Assembly (NCBI GenBank): GCA_021464415.1
Contig: CM038467.1
Location: 11,115,411 to 11,179,410 of the forward strand
Length of the DNA stretch: 64,000 bases
From: Lonicera japonica
Taxonomy: Eukaryota > Streptophyta > Magnoliopsida > Dipsacales > Caprifoliaceae
Reading direction: 5' to 3'
Below the pieces are notes generated by a model. That model searched no databases. It worked only from the letters and a program-made list of their open reading frames with translations, and was not told the origin of the DNA. This document shows, one piece after another, positions 38,801-50,184 of this stretch. Position numbers and translations under genes: made by a program. The first letter of the stretch is position 1; the number at the start of each line of letters is the position of its first letter.

Positions 38801-40137
38801 CAAGTGAAATAGGAGAAAGGGGAATTGAACCCACTACCTCCCGGTCAAGGCCTGGTGCCACTAAGCTCAAGCCATTTGGCTAAGTATTGAGTAATTTACC
38901 TAATGGATTATTTAAGATGATCAGGGATGCAGGAAGGCAAGGAAAACGAAAATTGAAGTAAAAGGAAAGTTAAACTTCTACTCAGTCCCTTAGTTGAAGC
39001 CATGAATTCTTGAAGAATTGTGAAGCTTGCCCTAATATGATTGTCGAAATAAAAAATTAGAAGCATGATGCACTTGATGGCGATAAATGAAATGCTATTG
39101 ATTATGTTACATCAGAGAGGTATAGTGGCCCACAAGAAGGCATCAAACATGTTTTCCAAATGAGTCCATTTTGTACTATGCTATTGGTGTCTTAAATCAA
39201 GGTAAAACATGGATGTTCTTAGGAATGGATGACGTGTGATACACTTGAAATTATTACTTGATGCAAATATCTAGACATTTCATAGGTTAGCGAGGCTTAT
39301 GCATCTTTCTTAGGGATGGATGACGTGTGATTCACTTGAAAGTATTACTTGATGCAAATATCTAGACATTTCATAGGTTAGGAGGCTATGCATATGAGAG
39401 ATGCAAGGATTTGGATCACTAATAATAGTATCATTGAGGAAAAAGATATTGTCAGGACATGCATCTGGAAAAGCACCTGCGTCTAATTCTGGATACCTAG
39501 AGATTGAGACAGTTCTTGCACCAAATCTCGCCATATTCTTATTGTACTCCTTTATCCTTTTATATTATAGTTTTTATTACCCATCATTATGAAAGAATTA
39601 TTGTCAAAAATTGCATCTGAAAAAGCATTGGTTACTTTTAAGTTGTGAACTCTAGTTGAATAGTGTTCAATGCTTTGTTCCTCTCTGAATTCTAGTATTC
39701 TAGATGCATCTACTAACTTATGTTTTAAGTGCTTGATTGGCATGAGATAACCATCGCAAAATCTTCTCCTGGATAGCTTCTTCCTTGTTTTGAGAGAGAG
39801 AGAGAGAGAGTGTTTGGATGATTATTCCAAATCTCATCTCTCTCTGTAGGGTTTTCCAGGAAAATAATTCTTACCTATTTTTTTTTGGTAGAATGCTAGA
39901 CCGCCATTGCCGTCTGAATGTCCAACAACATTTTGCCATCTCATCAAGCGATGCTGGTCAGGTAATCCGGGTAAGAGGCCGCATTTTAAGGAGATTGTTA
40001 CCATTCTGGAAGGTTATGTTGAGTCCCTTGAGCACGATCCAGATTTCTTTTTATCCTGCAAACCTGCGGGTTATCATAGGTTTTCACGGTTCTTACCCAA
40101 ATGTATTGCTCGCTGTAGTTCTTCTTTAGGAGCATAA
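35814..40137 (+). CDS. HT1-like (Raf-type) serine/threonine/tyrosine protein kinase
   Basis: A soluble plant kinase of the Raf-like group containing HT1, which controls CO2-dependent stomatal opening in Arabidopsis; whether this copy does so is unknown. Three exons (35814-36179, 37788-38243, 39892-40137), all GT-AG, give about 355 aa. The variable N-terminus is ~60 residues. The kinase domain shows a glycine loop FASGRHSRIYRGVY (65-78), catalytic Lys86 in VAIKLI, helix-C Glu108, HRDLKSEN (183-190, catalytic Asp185), DFG (203-205), GTYRWMAPE (221-229), and the HT1-type ending PEQAAFAVCQKNARPPLPSE. All catalytic residues are intact, so activity is expected. There are no membrane or receptor segments. 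Introns carry duplicated segments and a SINE-like piece. Confidence 0.9.
38299..38668. repeat. tandem duplication (~190 bp, two copies) in kinase intron 2
   Basis: The segment with aaaggaggcttgctatta, tggatcatctattgtct and tggaatttttcattggtc occurs at about 38299-38490 and again at 38491-38668, with about 10-15 percent differences. It lies wholly within the intron and does not affect the coding frame. Confidence 0.85.
38815..38890 (-). mobile_element. SINE-like tRNA-related fragment in kinase intron 2
   Basis: On the minus strand tgagcttagtggc (A-box-like) precedes gggttcaattcc (B-box) by about 26 bases. The match is limited to the tRNA-related head. No tail or target duplication was found, so it may be a fragment. 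Confidence 0.5.
39216..39392. repeat. second tandem duplication (~90 bp, two copies) in kinase intron 2
   Basis: The segment containing ggatggatgacgtgtgat, tgatgcaaatatctagac and catttcataggttag is present at about 39216-39304 and 39307-39392 with a few substitutions. Together with the 190-bp pair upstream, it shows repeated local duplication in this intron. Confidence 0.85.
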
Positions 40138-42511
40138 TAGCACTAAAGAAATTATGTCTGTACGATGTTCTTCTTAAATGCATCATCTATTGTTTATAGT
40201 CTTATGCTCAGCTCCCTTTGTGTTTATTCAATTGTGATGTTGTCTTATATGATGATTATTGTTTTCTTTTATTTGTATAATGTACCCGTTCTTGTTAAAT
40301 GGTGGTAACTATGTTGAAATTAATGATGGTTCCTCTTTCATTATTATGCTAAATTTGAATTGCTCCTCTGTTATCCTCTCGTATTGGTTCTAAAAATTTC
40401 TGATAAATGCTAGAATTTTGTGCAATTTCAATGAATGTAAATTGCTGTAAATTCTCAAATAATTGTAATGTGTGAATAATGATGGTTCCAATGAGATTCA
40501 TTCAATGATTCCATTTATTAAGATTGTTGAATTATTCTATTGCGAAGTTACTAATTCTCTCGTGAAAAGAACAAAGTTTGGACCAAACTAGAACTAAATT
40601 TGTCCGGGTACCCAACGTTGAAGCTTTTGCTTTAGATCGTCGTCATTCTCCTTGGCAAATCATACCAACTTTGAAAAATTTACATCGAGCATGTGACTAT
40701 AAAAACAGGAGAAAATGAGGGAGAATAAACCCCTGTTCACTGGCCTGGCCGTTTCGGTGTAGCCCATTTATGTTTTGATTTGATTCATTTCTCAACTGGA
40801 GTTTATCCAAAATCAGCAATGCTGCTCAGTGACCGGCCCATCTATCGCTAAAGCCGGGTGGAAATCACTCGACAAATATCTGCACAACACATTCATCCAC
40901 TGTGGGTTGTACTGTCACCGATTTTCATGAAGTATTGAGAGGTAATTTTACATTTCCACCATTGTATGACTTAACTTTGTTATAAATTTGGCATTTTATC
41001 TTCTTAATCCACTCTTCCATTTTTAGATACTCTAATAATGATCTTCATAGATTATTTTCTATATAACTGATAATCAGACTGACTTCTAAAATATATTCAT
41101 TTCTTAATTCAGTATTTATTTATAAAGTATAAATTTTAGTTTGACATGAAGTATTCCAATTACTATTAAGTAGCCACTATCATCGGATACCAAATAAAGT
41201 CCAAATTTGGGCATAATTAATTGACTGGGGTTTTGAAATAAAAAAGTCTGTGTTGTAATTTTAACTGATCGGGGGCTTTGAATCTTTTTTAAGTTCCAAA
41301 AACAGACCTCGCTTGCCATTCATAATGAATACGCAACGCATCTTGTTCAGCTTCATTATAAGAGTATGCTTCAACTTCAATATACCAATAGCAGATGCAC
41401 GTGCTTCGTTTACCGAACGTTAATTTTATATTTTGGCTCTATCTATTAATAATATTAAATTAATAAGGGACAAGGTCGGTTCTAATTTCTAAGATTGTGT
41501 GGGATGAAGGACTGCACAAAGCTTGTGGTCTAGACAGTCACTCATCTTTATAAAATTAGATACCCAAGTTCTAACATTTACTTTTATTTATTAATAATGA
41601 ATGGTCCCAAATTTAAAAATAGAATTATAAAAGGCCAAGTTAATATATAAGATTAAAAGTTTTACATTGGTTAAGCTGTTATTTCTGTCTAACCTTTTAA
41701 TCTTTCTAATTACAACATTTCGTACTACTCTACTATTAATTGATTACCAAAATGTTGTTGAATCTCCATTCATTCTTTTTTTTTTATTGTTCAGTATTTT
41801 TTTATTCTCTCTCTTCTTTCTTTTGGCTTTATTATATTTTGTCAATTTTTTTATGTTATATTGTTTTTAATCTTTAAAACAAAGATATAATTTATTTTTT
41901 TGACATAATTATTTACATGATTAAATAAAAAAAGGTTTCATTTTTAATTTTTGCATAGGGCCAACCAGCCCTACGTACGTACATACTTTACTTGTGTACA
42001 ACATTTTCTTTAGTTATTCTTCACATTAAAACATGCAATTACATTTAGATTAGTGATAATTAAACGTATTCTTATGTTAGAGGTCATAAGTGCAAACATT
42101 TTCCTTAACACGATTTTACGCTAATTTATAGCGCGAGAAGGTTATATTAGTATATTTTTTTTTGTAAAACTCACTGCTCACACTTAATATATAATATAAA
42201 TTAAAATAAAAAACTTATTCTTAGGAAGTAGGATCAAGTTTCGCATTTTCCTTTTTTCTTAAGGTGGACATTATTTGTACTTGCTTAATAACATTACATT
42301 ACTCATTGACACTCTACTACGTAAATGTTTTACTTACCTATAATCCTGCTTGAACACTCCATCTTTTACACCTTCCGCCGCTCCACCACTACCTCTGTTC
42401 CCCTTCTGGCGACTTCTGCCTCTCCATCACTGCCTCTCATCTCCCCTTCGGAGACTTCTTCTTCTTTTTGTTGGAATGCTCTACTAAGTGAGGAAAATTT
42501 GTGATGTATAA
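40138..42511. other. spacer downstream of kinase gene
   Basis: The first 200-400 bases probably include the kinase 3' UTR. Beyond that the DNA is AT-rich with no supported gene. Another C-rich patch at about 42362-42460 (ccgccgctccacc and similar) stands out in composition, and the minus-strand open frame over it is Glu/Arg-rich and unrecognised. Confidence 0.5.
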
Positions 42512-42820
42512 GGCTCTGTTTGATAGCAACATGAAAAATGAAAATAAAAACAACTAATTTAAGTGAGAAGATGGAAAATAAGTTGAAGCATAGGATGAGA
42601 TACTTCTTCATGTCATGCTTATTTTTGTGAGTATATGTCCTCCATCCTCCTTTAATATTTTGTAGAAAAAAATTTCCAACATCACTCAAAGAAAATTTTG
42701 TCATGGAAAAAAGCAAAAGGCAAGAGTTAATCTCACTACACTCCCTTAACTTATTTTTCATCTTTTCACCTAAATTAGTTATTTTTCTTTTCATTTTCCA
42801 TGTTGCTATCAAACGGAACC
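42512..42820. mobile_element. Tourist-like MITE with long terminal inverted repeats
   Basis: The left end gctctgtttgatagcaacat, continuing through actaatttaagtgag, is matched inversely by the right end, which finishes atgttgctatcaaacggaac. Arms are about 70 bases. The 309-bp unit is flanked by the triplet taa at 42509-42511 and 42821-42823, consistent with PIF/Harbinger insertion. There is no coding capacity. Confidence 0.85.
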
Positions 42821-43206
42821 TAAATAGTAAAAAATAATGCATTTTTCATGTAAGAGTAATATAAAGCACTTTATACTTTATAGGGGGCAAATAGTGCTCA
42901 TCCTTCTTAACTCAATCACAAATTTATTTCTCAAAAAGAAAAAAGATAAAATGTTTTACTCGTAACAATTATATGATCTTATGGTATTTTGCATTTTAAA
43001 AAAATATCTGTCCCCCCCCCCCCCCAAAAAAAAAAAATAGAATTATTGACTAGAGATGGAGGGAGTAGTTTTAGTTTTAGACACAATCCATATCTTAATA
43101 CATATACAACTTAAATAAAGAAATTTAAATATAAGTAATAAGTGACATGGTGATTAAATATAAGTTCCGCTTGTTTCTTGCAGTAAATATTTTTCTTATT
43201 AAAAAA

Positions 43207-43472
43207 AGGGTGAAGATATTGGCACTCTCAAAAACACTGGGTAACACTTTTACTTTTATTCGATCATTTGCAAGGAAGTAAAGTGCTTGTTACTTGTTTC
43301 TTGAGGGCCGAGTATTAACCTATATACTCGGTTCTTGACAACATAGTAAAGCATTATTAAATTTATATTCAGTCGTTCACAACCGAATAATATATATTTT
43401 ACTTGGTTGTCAATGATGTATTGAAAGTGAGAGTGTTATCGAATATTTTTAAGATGTCAATATCACTACCCT
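43207..43472. mobile_element. MITE with inverted arms and ctcggt/ccgagt words
   Basis: The left arm agggtgaagatattggcact and the right arm (inverse: agggtagtgatattgacatc) are imperfect inverted repeats of about 55 bases. Flanking 9-mers attaaaaaa and atcaaaaat match at seven of nine positions, which would suit a Mutator-like target duplication but is weak. Interior ccgagt/actcggt words resemble those in the 31-34 kb transposon block, so it could be a deletion derivative of that family. Confidence 0.5.
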
Positions 43473-44429
43473 ATCAAAAATGAAAGAAGAATTAAAAACG
43501 TAAAATATGTAACACACTTTTAAATTTATGTTGATTTTATACACCTGCAGAGGGTGAACATTAAAAATATCAGCCAGTTTGTAAGCGCCCGTGCACATGA
43601 GGAAACTGGAAAAGCAAGTATGAAGTAAATTCCGTAGCTTGCGACCTTTTGCCTCCCCATTTAGTATTTCCAACATTCTGTCTATCTATCTATCTATCTA
43701 CTCACCCACCAAGTGAGTAACTGGATGTTATTTGTACATATTTTTTCAAGGGTATTATCGTCATCTGAAAGTAAAAACAATTATTAATCTAAGCTATGTT
43801 CGTGGAGTAAACAGATCCAGGTCACTTGACTAACACCACTGTGATGAAAGGATTAATAATCAGGCTTGAATTCTCAATAATCTTTGTAAAATGGGGACAC
43901 CTGGTGGTGCAGAAACAAACAGAAAACAAATCCGTAGTTGCATCTGACATTCCACTGACATTCACTTTTGCAGTTCTGCTAACATCTTTTTTCTTTTTTT
44001 TTTTTTACCAGAAAACTAACAATCAATTAATAATGGTTGTTCTTACCCATTTTACCCTTAACCTTCTAGTAAATATCTCCCAGCCTGTCTTTTCTCCTTC
44101 ATTCGTCAGAACAGTACACCCCTTACCCACGAATTTTTTCCCTCTCTTTCTCATTCTATTAATTCTACATAAAACCCAAAGAAACATAGCCCCTTGGCCT
44201 CGTCTTTCATGGATTGCTTTTAAGGTATGACTTTCCTAAACATTTTCTTCACCTATCTTATTTTTTTTTCCAGTTCCATTCAATTTCTCTCTTGTTGCTA
44301 TTTTCCCCTCTACTGTTACTCCTTCACTGGGGAGCAGGTCAACTGTATGTTATTTGTTCATTTCAGTCTTCATTACAAACTGGGTTTCTGTTTATGCTGT
44401 ATCCCTCATTCTTAGAATTTTTGAACTGT

Positions 44430-44490
44430 TGAGGAACTAATTGTAAGTTCATGTGTCCTGCTGAGGAACTAATTGTAAGTTCATGTGTCC
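44430..44490. repeat. 32-bp period tandem duplication
   Basis: The phrase tgaggaactaattgtaagtt, continuing to catgtgtcc, occurs twice exactly at 44430-44458 and 44462-44490. It lies in the presumed leader intron of the KLCR locus. Confidence 0.9.
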
Positions 44491-44772
44491 TTTAATATGT
44501 AAAGATCTGTTACAGAAAAGATACATTCCGATCATTACAAGTTTTTTGCTTTACTGTTGAGTGTTTTCATGCTGTTTTAACTGATTTAATCGTTCCTATT
44601 TTTGCCTATTTGTTGCTATTTAGGAAACTTAAATCTTAGAATGTGTTGTGAAAATATATTGAAAGGGTATTCAGCCGTTTGATTTGCTAGCTGTGAATGT
44701 TTATGATGCATTTTTGTCAAATTTGTTGCTGATAATTTGTTTGATCATTAGGAGCCAAGTTAGTTGTTGAAA

Positions 44773-47050
44773 ATGCCTGGACTGGTTGTCGATGAAATTC
44801 ATGAAGAAGGGTTAGTAGATAAATTAATTGAGAATGGAAGTTTGACATCCTTTAAGGAGCATTCAGTGCCAAGTAAGTCTCCAAACAGTACATTGAGTCC
44901 CAAAACTCCTTGGGCCTCGGGTATTGGGTACACGGCCGATGGGGTGGTCGACACCTCTATCGATCAGCTCTATGGTAATGTGTGTGAGATGCAGGGCTCT
45001 GATCAATCACCATCGGGGCCGAGTTTCGGATCCGAAGGTGAAGAGTCTAGGATAGATTCAGGGTTGAATCATTTAGTTGGGGGGAAAATGAGAGAAGTGG
45101 AGATAATGGAAGACGGCGAAAGGTTTCAAAAGATGGAATTAGAAGAAATCAACTCCAAAGAGCGTAAGCCCACAAGAGAAGCCTTCATTAGATAAATGGA
45201 GCGATATGAATTTAAGAAAACCTAATGGTGGATTCAAGAAACAGAGGGATTCACCTTTAGGAGGGGCTAAGTTACAAAATGGATCCAAGGATCCGTCTGA
45301 ATCAAGCCTAGACAACTTGGATCTTGGATCGTTTCTGCTTAAGCAAGCGAGGGCTTTGGTTTCCTCGGGGGGAAAATCCTCATAAAGCTCTTGAATTATC
45401 TCTTCGAGCAGCAAAATCGTTTACAAAATGTGCTACTGGCAAGCCAAGTTTAGAAGTGGTCATGTGTCTGCACGTTACTGCAGCCATATACTGTAACTTG
45501 GGACAGTACAGCGAGGCTATTCCCGTTCTCAAGTGTTCAATCGAGATTCCAGTTATCGATGAAGGCCAAGATCAGGCCCTTGCTAAATTTGCCGGTTCTA
45601 TGCAATTAGGAGATACTTATGCTATGGACCTATGGTGGGTCATTTTGAGAACTCGGTATTGTGTTACAGAAATGGTTTAGAAGTTCAAAAACGAGTTTTA
45701 GGAGCTAGCGATCCGAGAGTTGGGGAGACTTACAGGTAATTGGCCGAGGCTTACATTCAAGCGTTGCAATTTGATGAGGCCGAGAAAATTTGTCAAATGG
45801 CTCTTGAGATCCATTTAGGAAATGGGTTGTTCGGTTCTGTTGAAGGGGCTGCTGATAGGCGGCTAATGGGTCTTATTTGTGAAACAGAGGGTGACCATGA
45901 ATGTGCACTCGAGCATCTAGTTTTGGCTAGCATCTCCTTGGTGGCTAGTGGGCATGAAACCGAGGTTGCATTGGTTGATTTAAGCATTGGAGATACGTAC
46001 TTATCTTTGGCTGGGTACGATGAAGCTGTTTTTGCTTACCAAAAGGCGCTTACAGCTTTTAAGTCCAGCAAAGGGGAAAATCACGCGACCGTTGCTTTGG
46101 CTTTTGTCCATTTGGCTGACTTGTATAACAAGACTGGGAAAATTAGAGAATCAAAATCTTATTGCAAGAATGCCTTTCAAATCTACGAAAAGCCTCTCCC
46201 AGGGATCCCTCCAGAGGAGATTGCTAGTGGTTTCAGTAATGTTTCAGGCTATATACGAGTCGATGAATGAAGTTGAACATGCACTTGAGTTGTTGCAAAG
46301 GGCGTTGAAGATTTACAATGATGCCCCTGGTCAGCAAAGCACAATTGCGGGTATCAAAGCCCAGATAGGAGTTATGTATTACATGTTAGGGAACTATTCT
46401 GAATCTTACAATTTGTTTAAGAATGACATTTTGAAGCTTCGTGCAAGCGGAGAGAGAAAATCCGCCTTTTTTGGAATTGCCCTTAACCATATGGGGCTCA
46501 CTTGTGTGCGACGTTATGCCATAAACGAAACAGCAGATTTGTTTGAAGAGTCTAAGGCCATTTTGGTACAAGAATACGGACCGTATCACCCTGATACGCT
46601 TGGGGTTTATAGCAATCTTGCTGGAACTTATGATGCTGTAGGCAGGTACATCTTTCTTTCTTTTATTTCTATTGTTCCTATGTACCAAATTAAGAGTCGC
46701 TTTTTAACTTTTAACACATTTTAAGAAAATACTAGATGATGCTATTTATTGTTGGATTTGGCTCCTCTAAAGTGATATCAATCGCTCTGGAGTTCTCTTT
46801 CGAATACGTGTTAAGTGAATTTCTGATTCTTGATTACAGGTTGGATGATGCAATTGAAATTTTGGAACGCATTGTTGGTATCAGAGAGGAGAAGCTTGGG
46901 ACAGCAAATCCGGACGGGGACAATGAAAAGAAGAGGTTGGCCGAGTTATTAAAGGAGGCAGGCAGGGTTCGAAACAGAAAAGCCAGATCACTAGAGAACC
47001 TACTTGATGCCAACCATAGTACTACAAACAGTGACACTATTACAGTATGA
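44773..47050 (+). pseudogene. kinesin light chain-related (KLCR/CMU-type) TPR gene, broken
   Basis: KLCR proteins are tetratricopeptide scaffolds at cortical microtubules that bind IQD proteins. Reading starts MPGLVVDEI at 44773; TPR-bearing sequence covers 45330-47050, including ENPHKALELSLRAAKSF, YLGNYSE-like repeats and YGPYHPDTLGVYSNLAGTYD. The frame is lost at about 45120-45184 (phase change), 45367-45372 (extra G in a six-G run), 45621-45637 (apparent 8-bp insertion) and 46246-46247 (extra G). A taa at 45737 replaces a conserved Tyr position. An intron at 46646-46839 is retained with good GT-AG sites, so this is not a retro-copy. Flanking genes show no such damage, which argues against poor sequence. 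Assembly error at homopolymers remains possible for two breaks. Confidence 0.85.
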
Positions 47051-48812
47051 TGAGAGCGGTTATATATATATATATATATATTCAAGAATTATGTATTATA
47101 GCACATATTTATATAATCAAAAGGAGCAGAAGAACCATATAGGTGGTGGTCTTGTTGATTAACTTGTGGGCCTGCTTGAAATAATTGAATGGATATATTT
47201 TATTTTATTTTTGTTAACCTTATCTCGGGACTTTGTTGATGATAGTATGACAATATGATAATTTGTAAATAATTTATTGAAGAAATTATCATTAGGATCA
47301 TCATTTGTAATGAAACTTCTAATTATGGCTATTACTGTCTTGCGTCTCTTTAAACTGAAGCAGAATTTTTGTAAAATAATACTTTGAAGTGAGTCTTTTT
47401 GGATTTGAGCTTGTAGTCCCTTTTACTTCCCAATCATTCAACCATTGTCAAGATGGGTTGTTGCCTTGTTGGTAGCCAACTGTTGATTCTCAGTACTGTT
47501 AGTTGTTTCCAAGGTTTCAACAAATTAAATGCTCGTTTAGTCGGAGTTTTTGTTATTCTTGATCTTAAGTTGGTAAATTCAAATTAGGAGTTTCTTGTAA
47601 TTCATGCAAGAGGTTGAATCGTAAGTTAATGAGGTTCAATTTTTTCACGTGAAATTATCATTTTGAATATCAAAAACGAACAAAATCTCGAACTAAACAA
47701 GTACCAGAAAATCTAACAAAGCCTCGTTTATGTATTCAATTTTTTTTTCTTAGTTTTCAATGTTCAGAACTCTCGGTAATATATGGCAAAAAAAGGAAGT
47801 TTTGTTTGTTGAGAAAATGGGGATAGATCTGGAGAAGAAAGGTCCAAAGTGAAGAGATTCCACTATCAATTACAGCTAAAATGTATCGCCCCTTTATTCA
47901 AAGGTCCCCATGCTTATATTTCACTTTAAAGTTTAATTAAAGCAGGCACTGGGAAATTATTTTTAAGGTCACTGTAGTGCTTTCAGACTTGTACAGCCTC
48001 CTCTTCTTGTATTATGGATTGGTACGTTACAATTAAAAAGCTTGACTTCTATGGAACTCTGCGGTAGGCTAATTACAACCAACAAGAAGTATTCCATCAT
48101 TGTCGTGGTTAAGTTTGGAATGAATTTGTGGAGGCAAATAAAAAAAATGAGTTTGTGTTTAGCGGCCTTTGCCCTGCTTCTGTAAGAGTAGGCTAAGATC
48201 ATTAATTGTACTTCAAAAAATTAAGAGGAACTCAACCTTAATAATCTAATAACGAGAAAAAATATATTTAATGTACCTAATATAATAGCAAAACTCATGT
48301 AAATATCCTAATACATGTAAGAAGTACAAAGTCATAGGATGAACTTAAATGACATTATGTGATTTTTTCATATTGACGATTGAAGATTACTTTTTTTTTT
48401 CCTTTTTATACCAGCAATGCTTAACAATGAGATATTTGAGAAGAAGGTTTCTTATTATCCATTTTTTCAAATTAATACCCAAATTTAACAAATTAAATAA
48501 GTTATGGGAGTTTGATTACTAATAATATTGTGTGCACATAAAAATGAATGTCCAAGTCAAATGATAATTTTAATACTAGACAGAAAAATATGCCTAGAAA
48601 ACCAAAATTAATGATGCTTTGCATCACTTTTTTTTTTTTCCAGATAAAAATATCATAATAGATTGCGGTTTGATTCTCACAGATACAAGACATTCAAAAA
48701 ATTAAACAAACGAACAAATTTACCTTGCGTAAAGGCAATCAAGTTGAAGCAGCATGGATACGACGAGATTATTGAAGTGAAGTTTGAAATTGCAAGGAGT
48801 TTAATTCCCTTA
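47051..48812. other. spacer downstream of KLCR pseudogene
   Basis: No gene seen. An AT microsatellite lies at about 47059-47080, directly after the former stop codon. The remainder is AT-rich single-copy-looking DNA with short open frames only. Confidence 0.5.
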
Positions 48813-49254
48813 CGGTCCGTTTGGATCGAAGGGTGGGATGGAAAGAAAATAGTTAATTAGGAGGGGAAGGAATGAAATAGAATAGAAACGAATAAATGAG
48901 TTTAATTTTATTATTGTTTAGATAGCTAAAATAGAAAAGAATGTAATGAAAATAAATCTTGTTTGAATAAAAAGAAGAAAAGAAAGGAAAAGAATGTGAT
49001 TTAATATACCATTAACAAATTAGGGTTAAATTTAGAAAAATGTAAAAAAATCTTTAAAAGCTTTTCGTTTTCCTCCCAATTCTCCCGAATATTGGAAGGA
49101 AACAAAATAAAGGAATAGAGAGAATTGACATTTCCTCTCAATCCCTCCGTTTCCTCTCTACTCCCGCTTATAAATCTATCCAAGCGAATAAAATGCAATC
49201 ATTTCTCCTCTTTTCTTTTCCTTTCCTTCTCATGCCCTCAATCCAAACGAACTG
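48813..49254. mobile_element. Tourist-like MITE, copy 1
   Basis: The 442-bp element starts cggtccgtttggatcga and ends tcaatccaaacgaactg (inverted termini). It is flanked by the triplet tta at 48810-48812 and 49255-49257. The interior is A/G-rich on the left and T/C-rich on the right, so it can fold back. There is no transposase. Confidence 0.85.
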
Positions 49255-49287
49255 TTACTCCTGAGATCCATCCTACTTAATGCCTAA

Positions 49288-49715
49288 CAGTCCGTTTGGA
49301 TTGAATGGGTTGGATGGAAAGAAAATAGTTAATTAAGAGGGAAAATAATATAATATAATAAAAATGAATGAATTTAATTTTATTGTTATTTGAATAGCTA
49401 AAAATAAAAAAGAATGAAATAAAAAAATTTATTTGGATAAAAAGAAGAAAATAAAAGAAAGAAATGTGATTTAATATATTATTAATAAATTAAAGTTAAA
49501 TTTAGAATAACGTAAAAAAATCATTAAAATTTTTTCCCTTCCTCTCTCAATCATCTTAATATTAGAAGGAAACAAAATAAAAGAATAAAAGGGGATTCAC
49601 ATTCACTTACGTTCTCTCCGTTTTCTATCCACTCACTCTCATAAATCTATCTAAATGAGTTAAATGCTATTATTTCTCTTCATTTCTTTCTCATTTTCGT
49701 GATTCAAATAGACCG
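49288..49715. mobile_element. Tourist-like MITE, copy 2
   Basis: The 428-bp element starts cagtccgtttggattgaat and ends gattcaaatagaccg, flanked by taa at 49285-49287 and 49716-49718. It is in the same orientation as copy 1 and similar along its whole length (shared gatggaaagaaaatagttaa and gtgatttaatata). Only 33 bases separate the two units. Each has its own target triplet, so they are separate insertions. Confidence 0.85.
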
Positions 49716-50004
49716 TAAGTGATTACACAAAATTGTGCCATTCTTTTATTTTATTTTAATTTTTTCATGACTACTAATGTTACACGACCGAACTTAAACT
49801 ACTCCATTTCATCGTTTCAAATTAATAATTTTTATTATAACTTATTAATTATTAAAAAAAATAAAAAAATGTATCACCATTCAATCCCTCTCGTCTCTTT
49901 CAAAAGCAACCTGCCGCTTCTCTCTCTCTCTCTATATATATATATAGAAGAGAAATATTAAAAAAGAAAAAAAATTTAAGAACACCGAGTATTGTATTGG
50001 GACC

Positions 50005-50037
50005 AACCCTAGGGTTTTGGATCCTCTTAAGTGGGCC
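50005..50037 (+). promoter_or_regulatory. telo-box-like plus site-II (TGGGCC) motifs upstream of RRP40
   Basis: The sequence aaccctagggttt (50005-50017) and tgggcc (50032-50037) lie about 80-100 bases before the presumed leader exon, with another ggccc nearby at 50068. Telo boxes combined with TGGGCC site-II elements mark promoters of plant ribosome-biogenesis and translation genes. This suits an exosome subunit. Function is inferred. Confidence 0.45.
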
Positions 50038-50104
50038 AAACAAATTAATCCCGCGCGTTCTCAGTTGGCCCTTTGCTGATTATTTCTTACGTTTTTTTTT
50101 AATA

Positions 50105-50184
50105 TATCTTTGTTTTGGCTCTCAACCGAGGAGAAGAGAGAATTTGCGAGAGAGAGAGAGGGGCTGAAGAATAGACGAAGAAAA
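50105..50184 (+). other. presumed non-coding leader exon of RRP40
   Basis: A GA-rich stretch (gaggagaagagagaatttgc and following) ends at a donor-like gaaaag|gtacaa. A leader intron would then run to an acceptor just before the ATG at 51583, for example gttaaaag. The open frame across this region is an artefact of simple sequence. Only the donor and composition support the call. Confidence 0.35.

Noticed and set aside
42366..42842. 158-codon minus-strand open frame
   Set aside because: It runs through a Tourist MITE and its inverted arms, then a C-rich patch; not a conserved protein.
45731..45745. ttacag|gtaatt in the KLCR locus considered as a real intron boundary that would avoid the stop
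   Set aside because: Conserved TPR sequence continues in frame immediately after the stop with no intron between, so the taa is a nonsense change.
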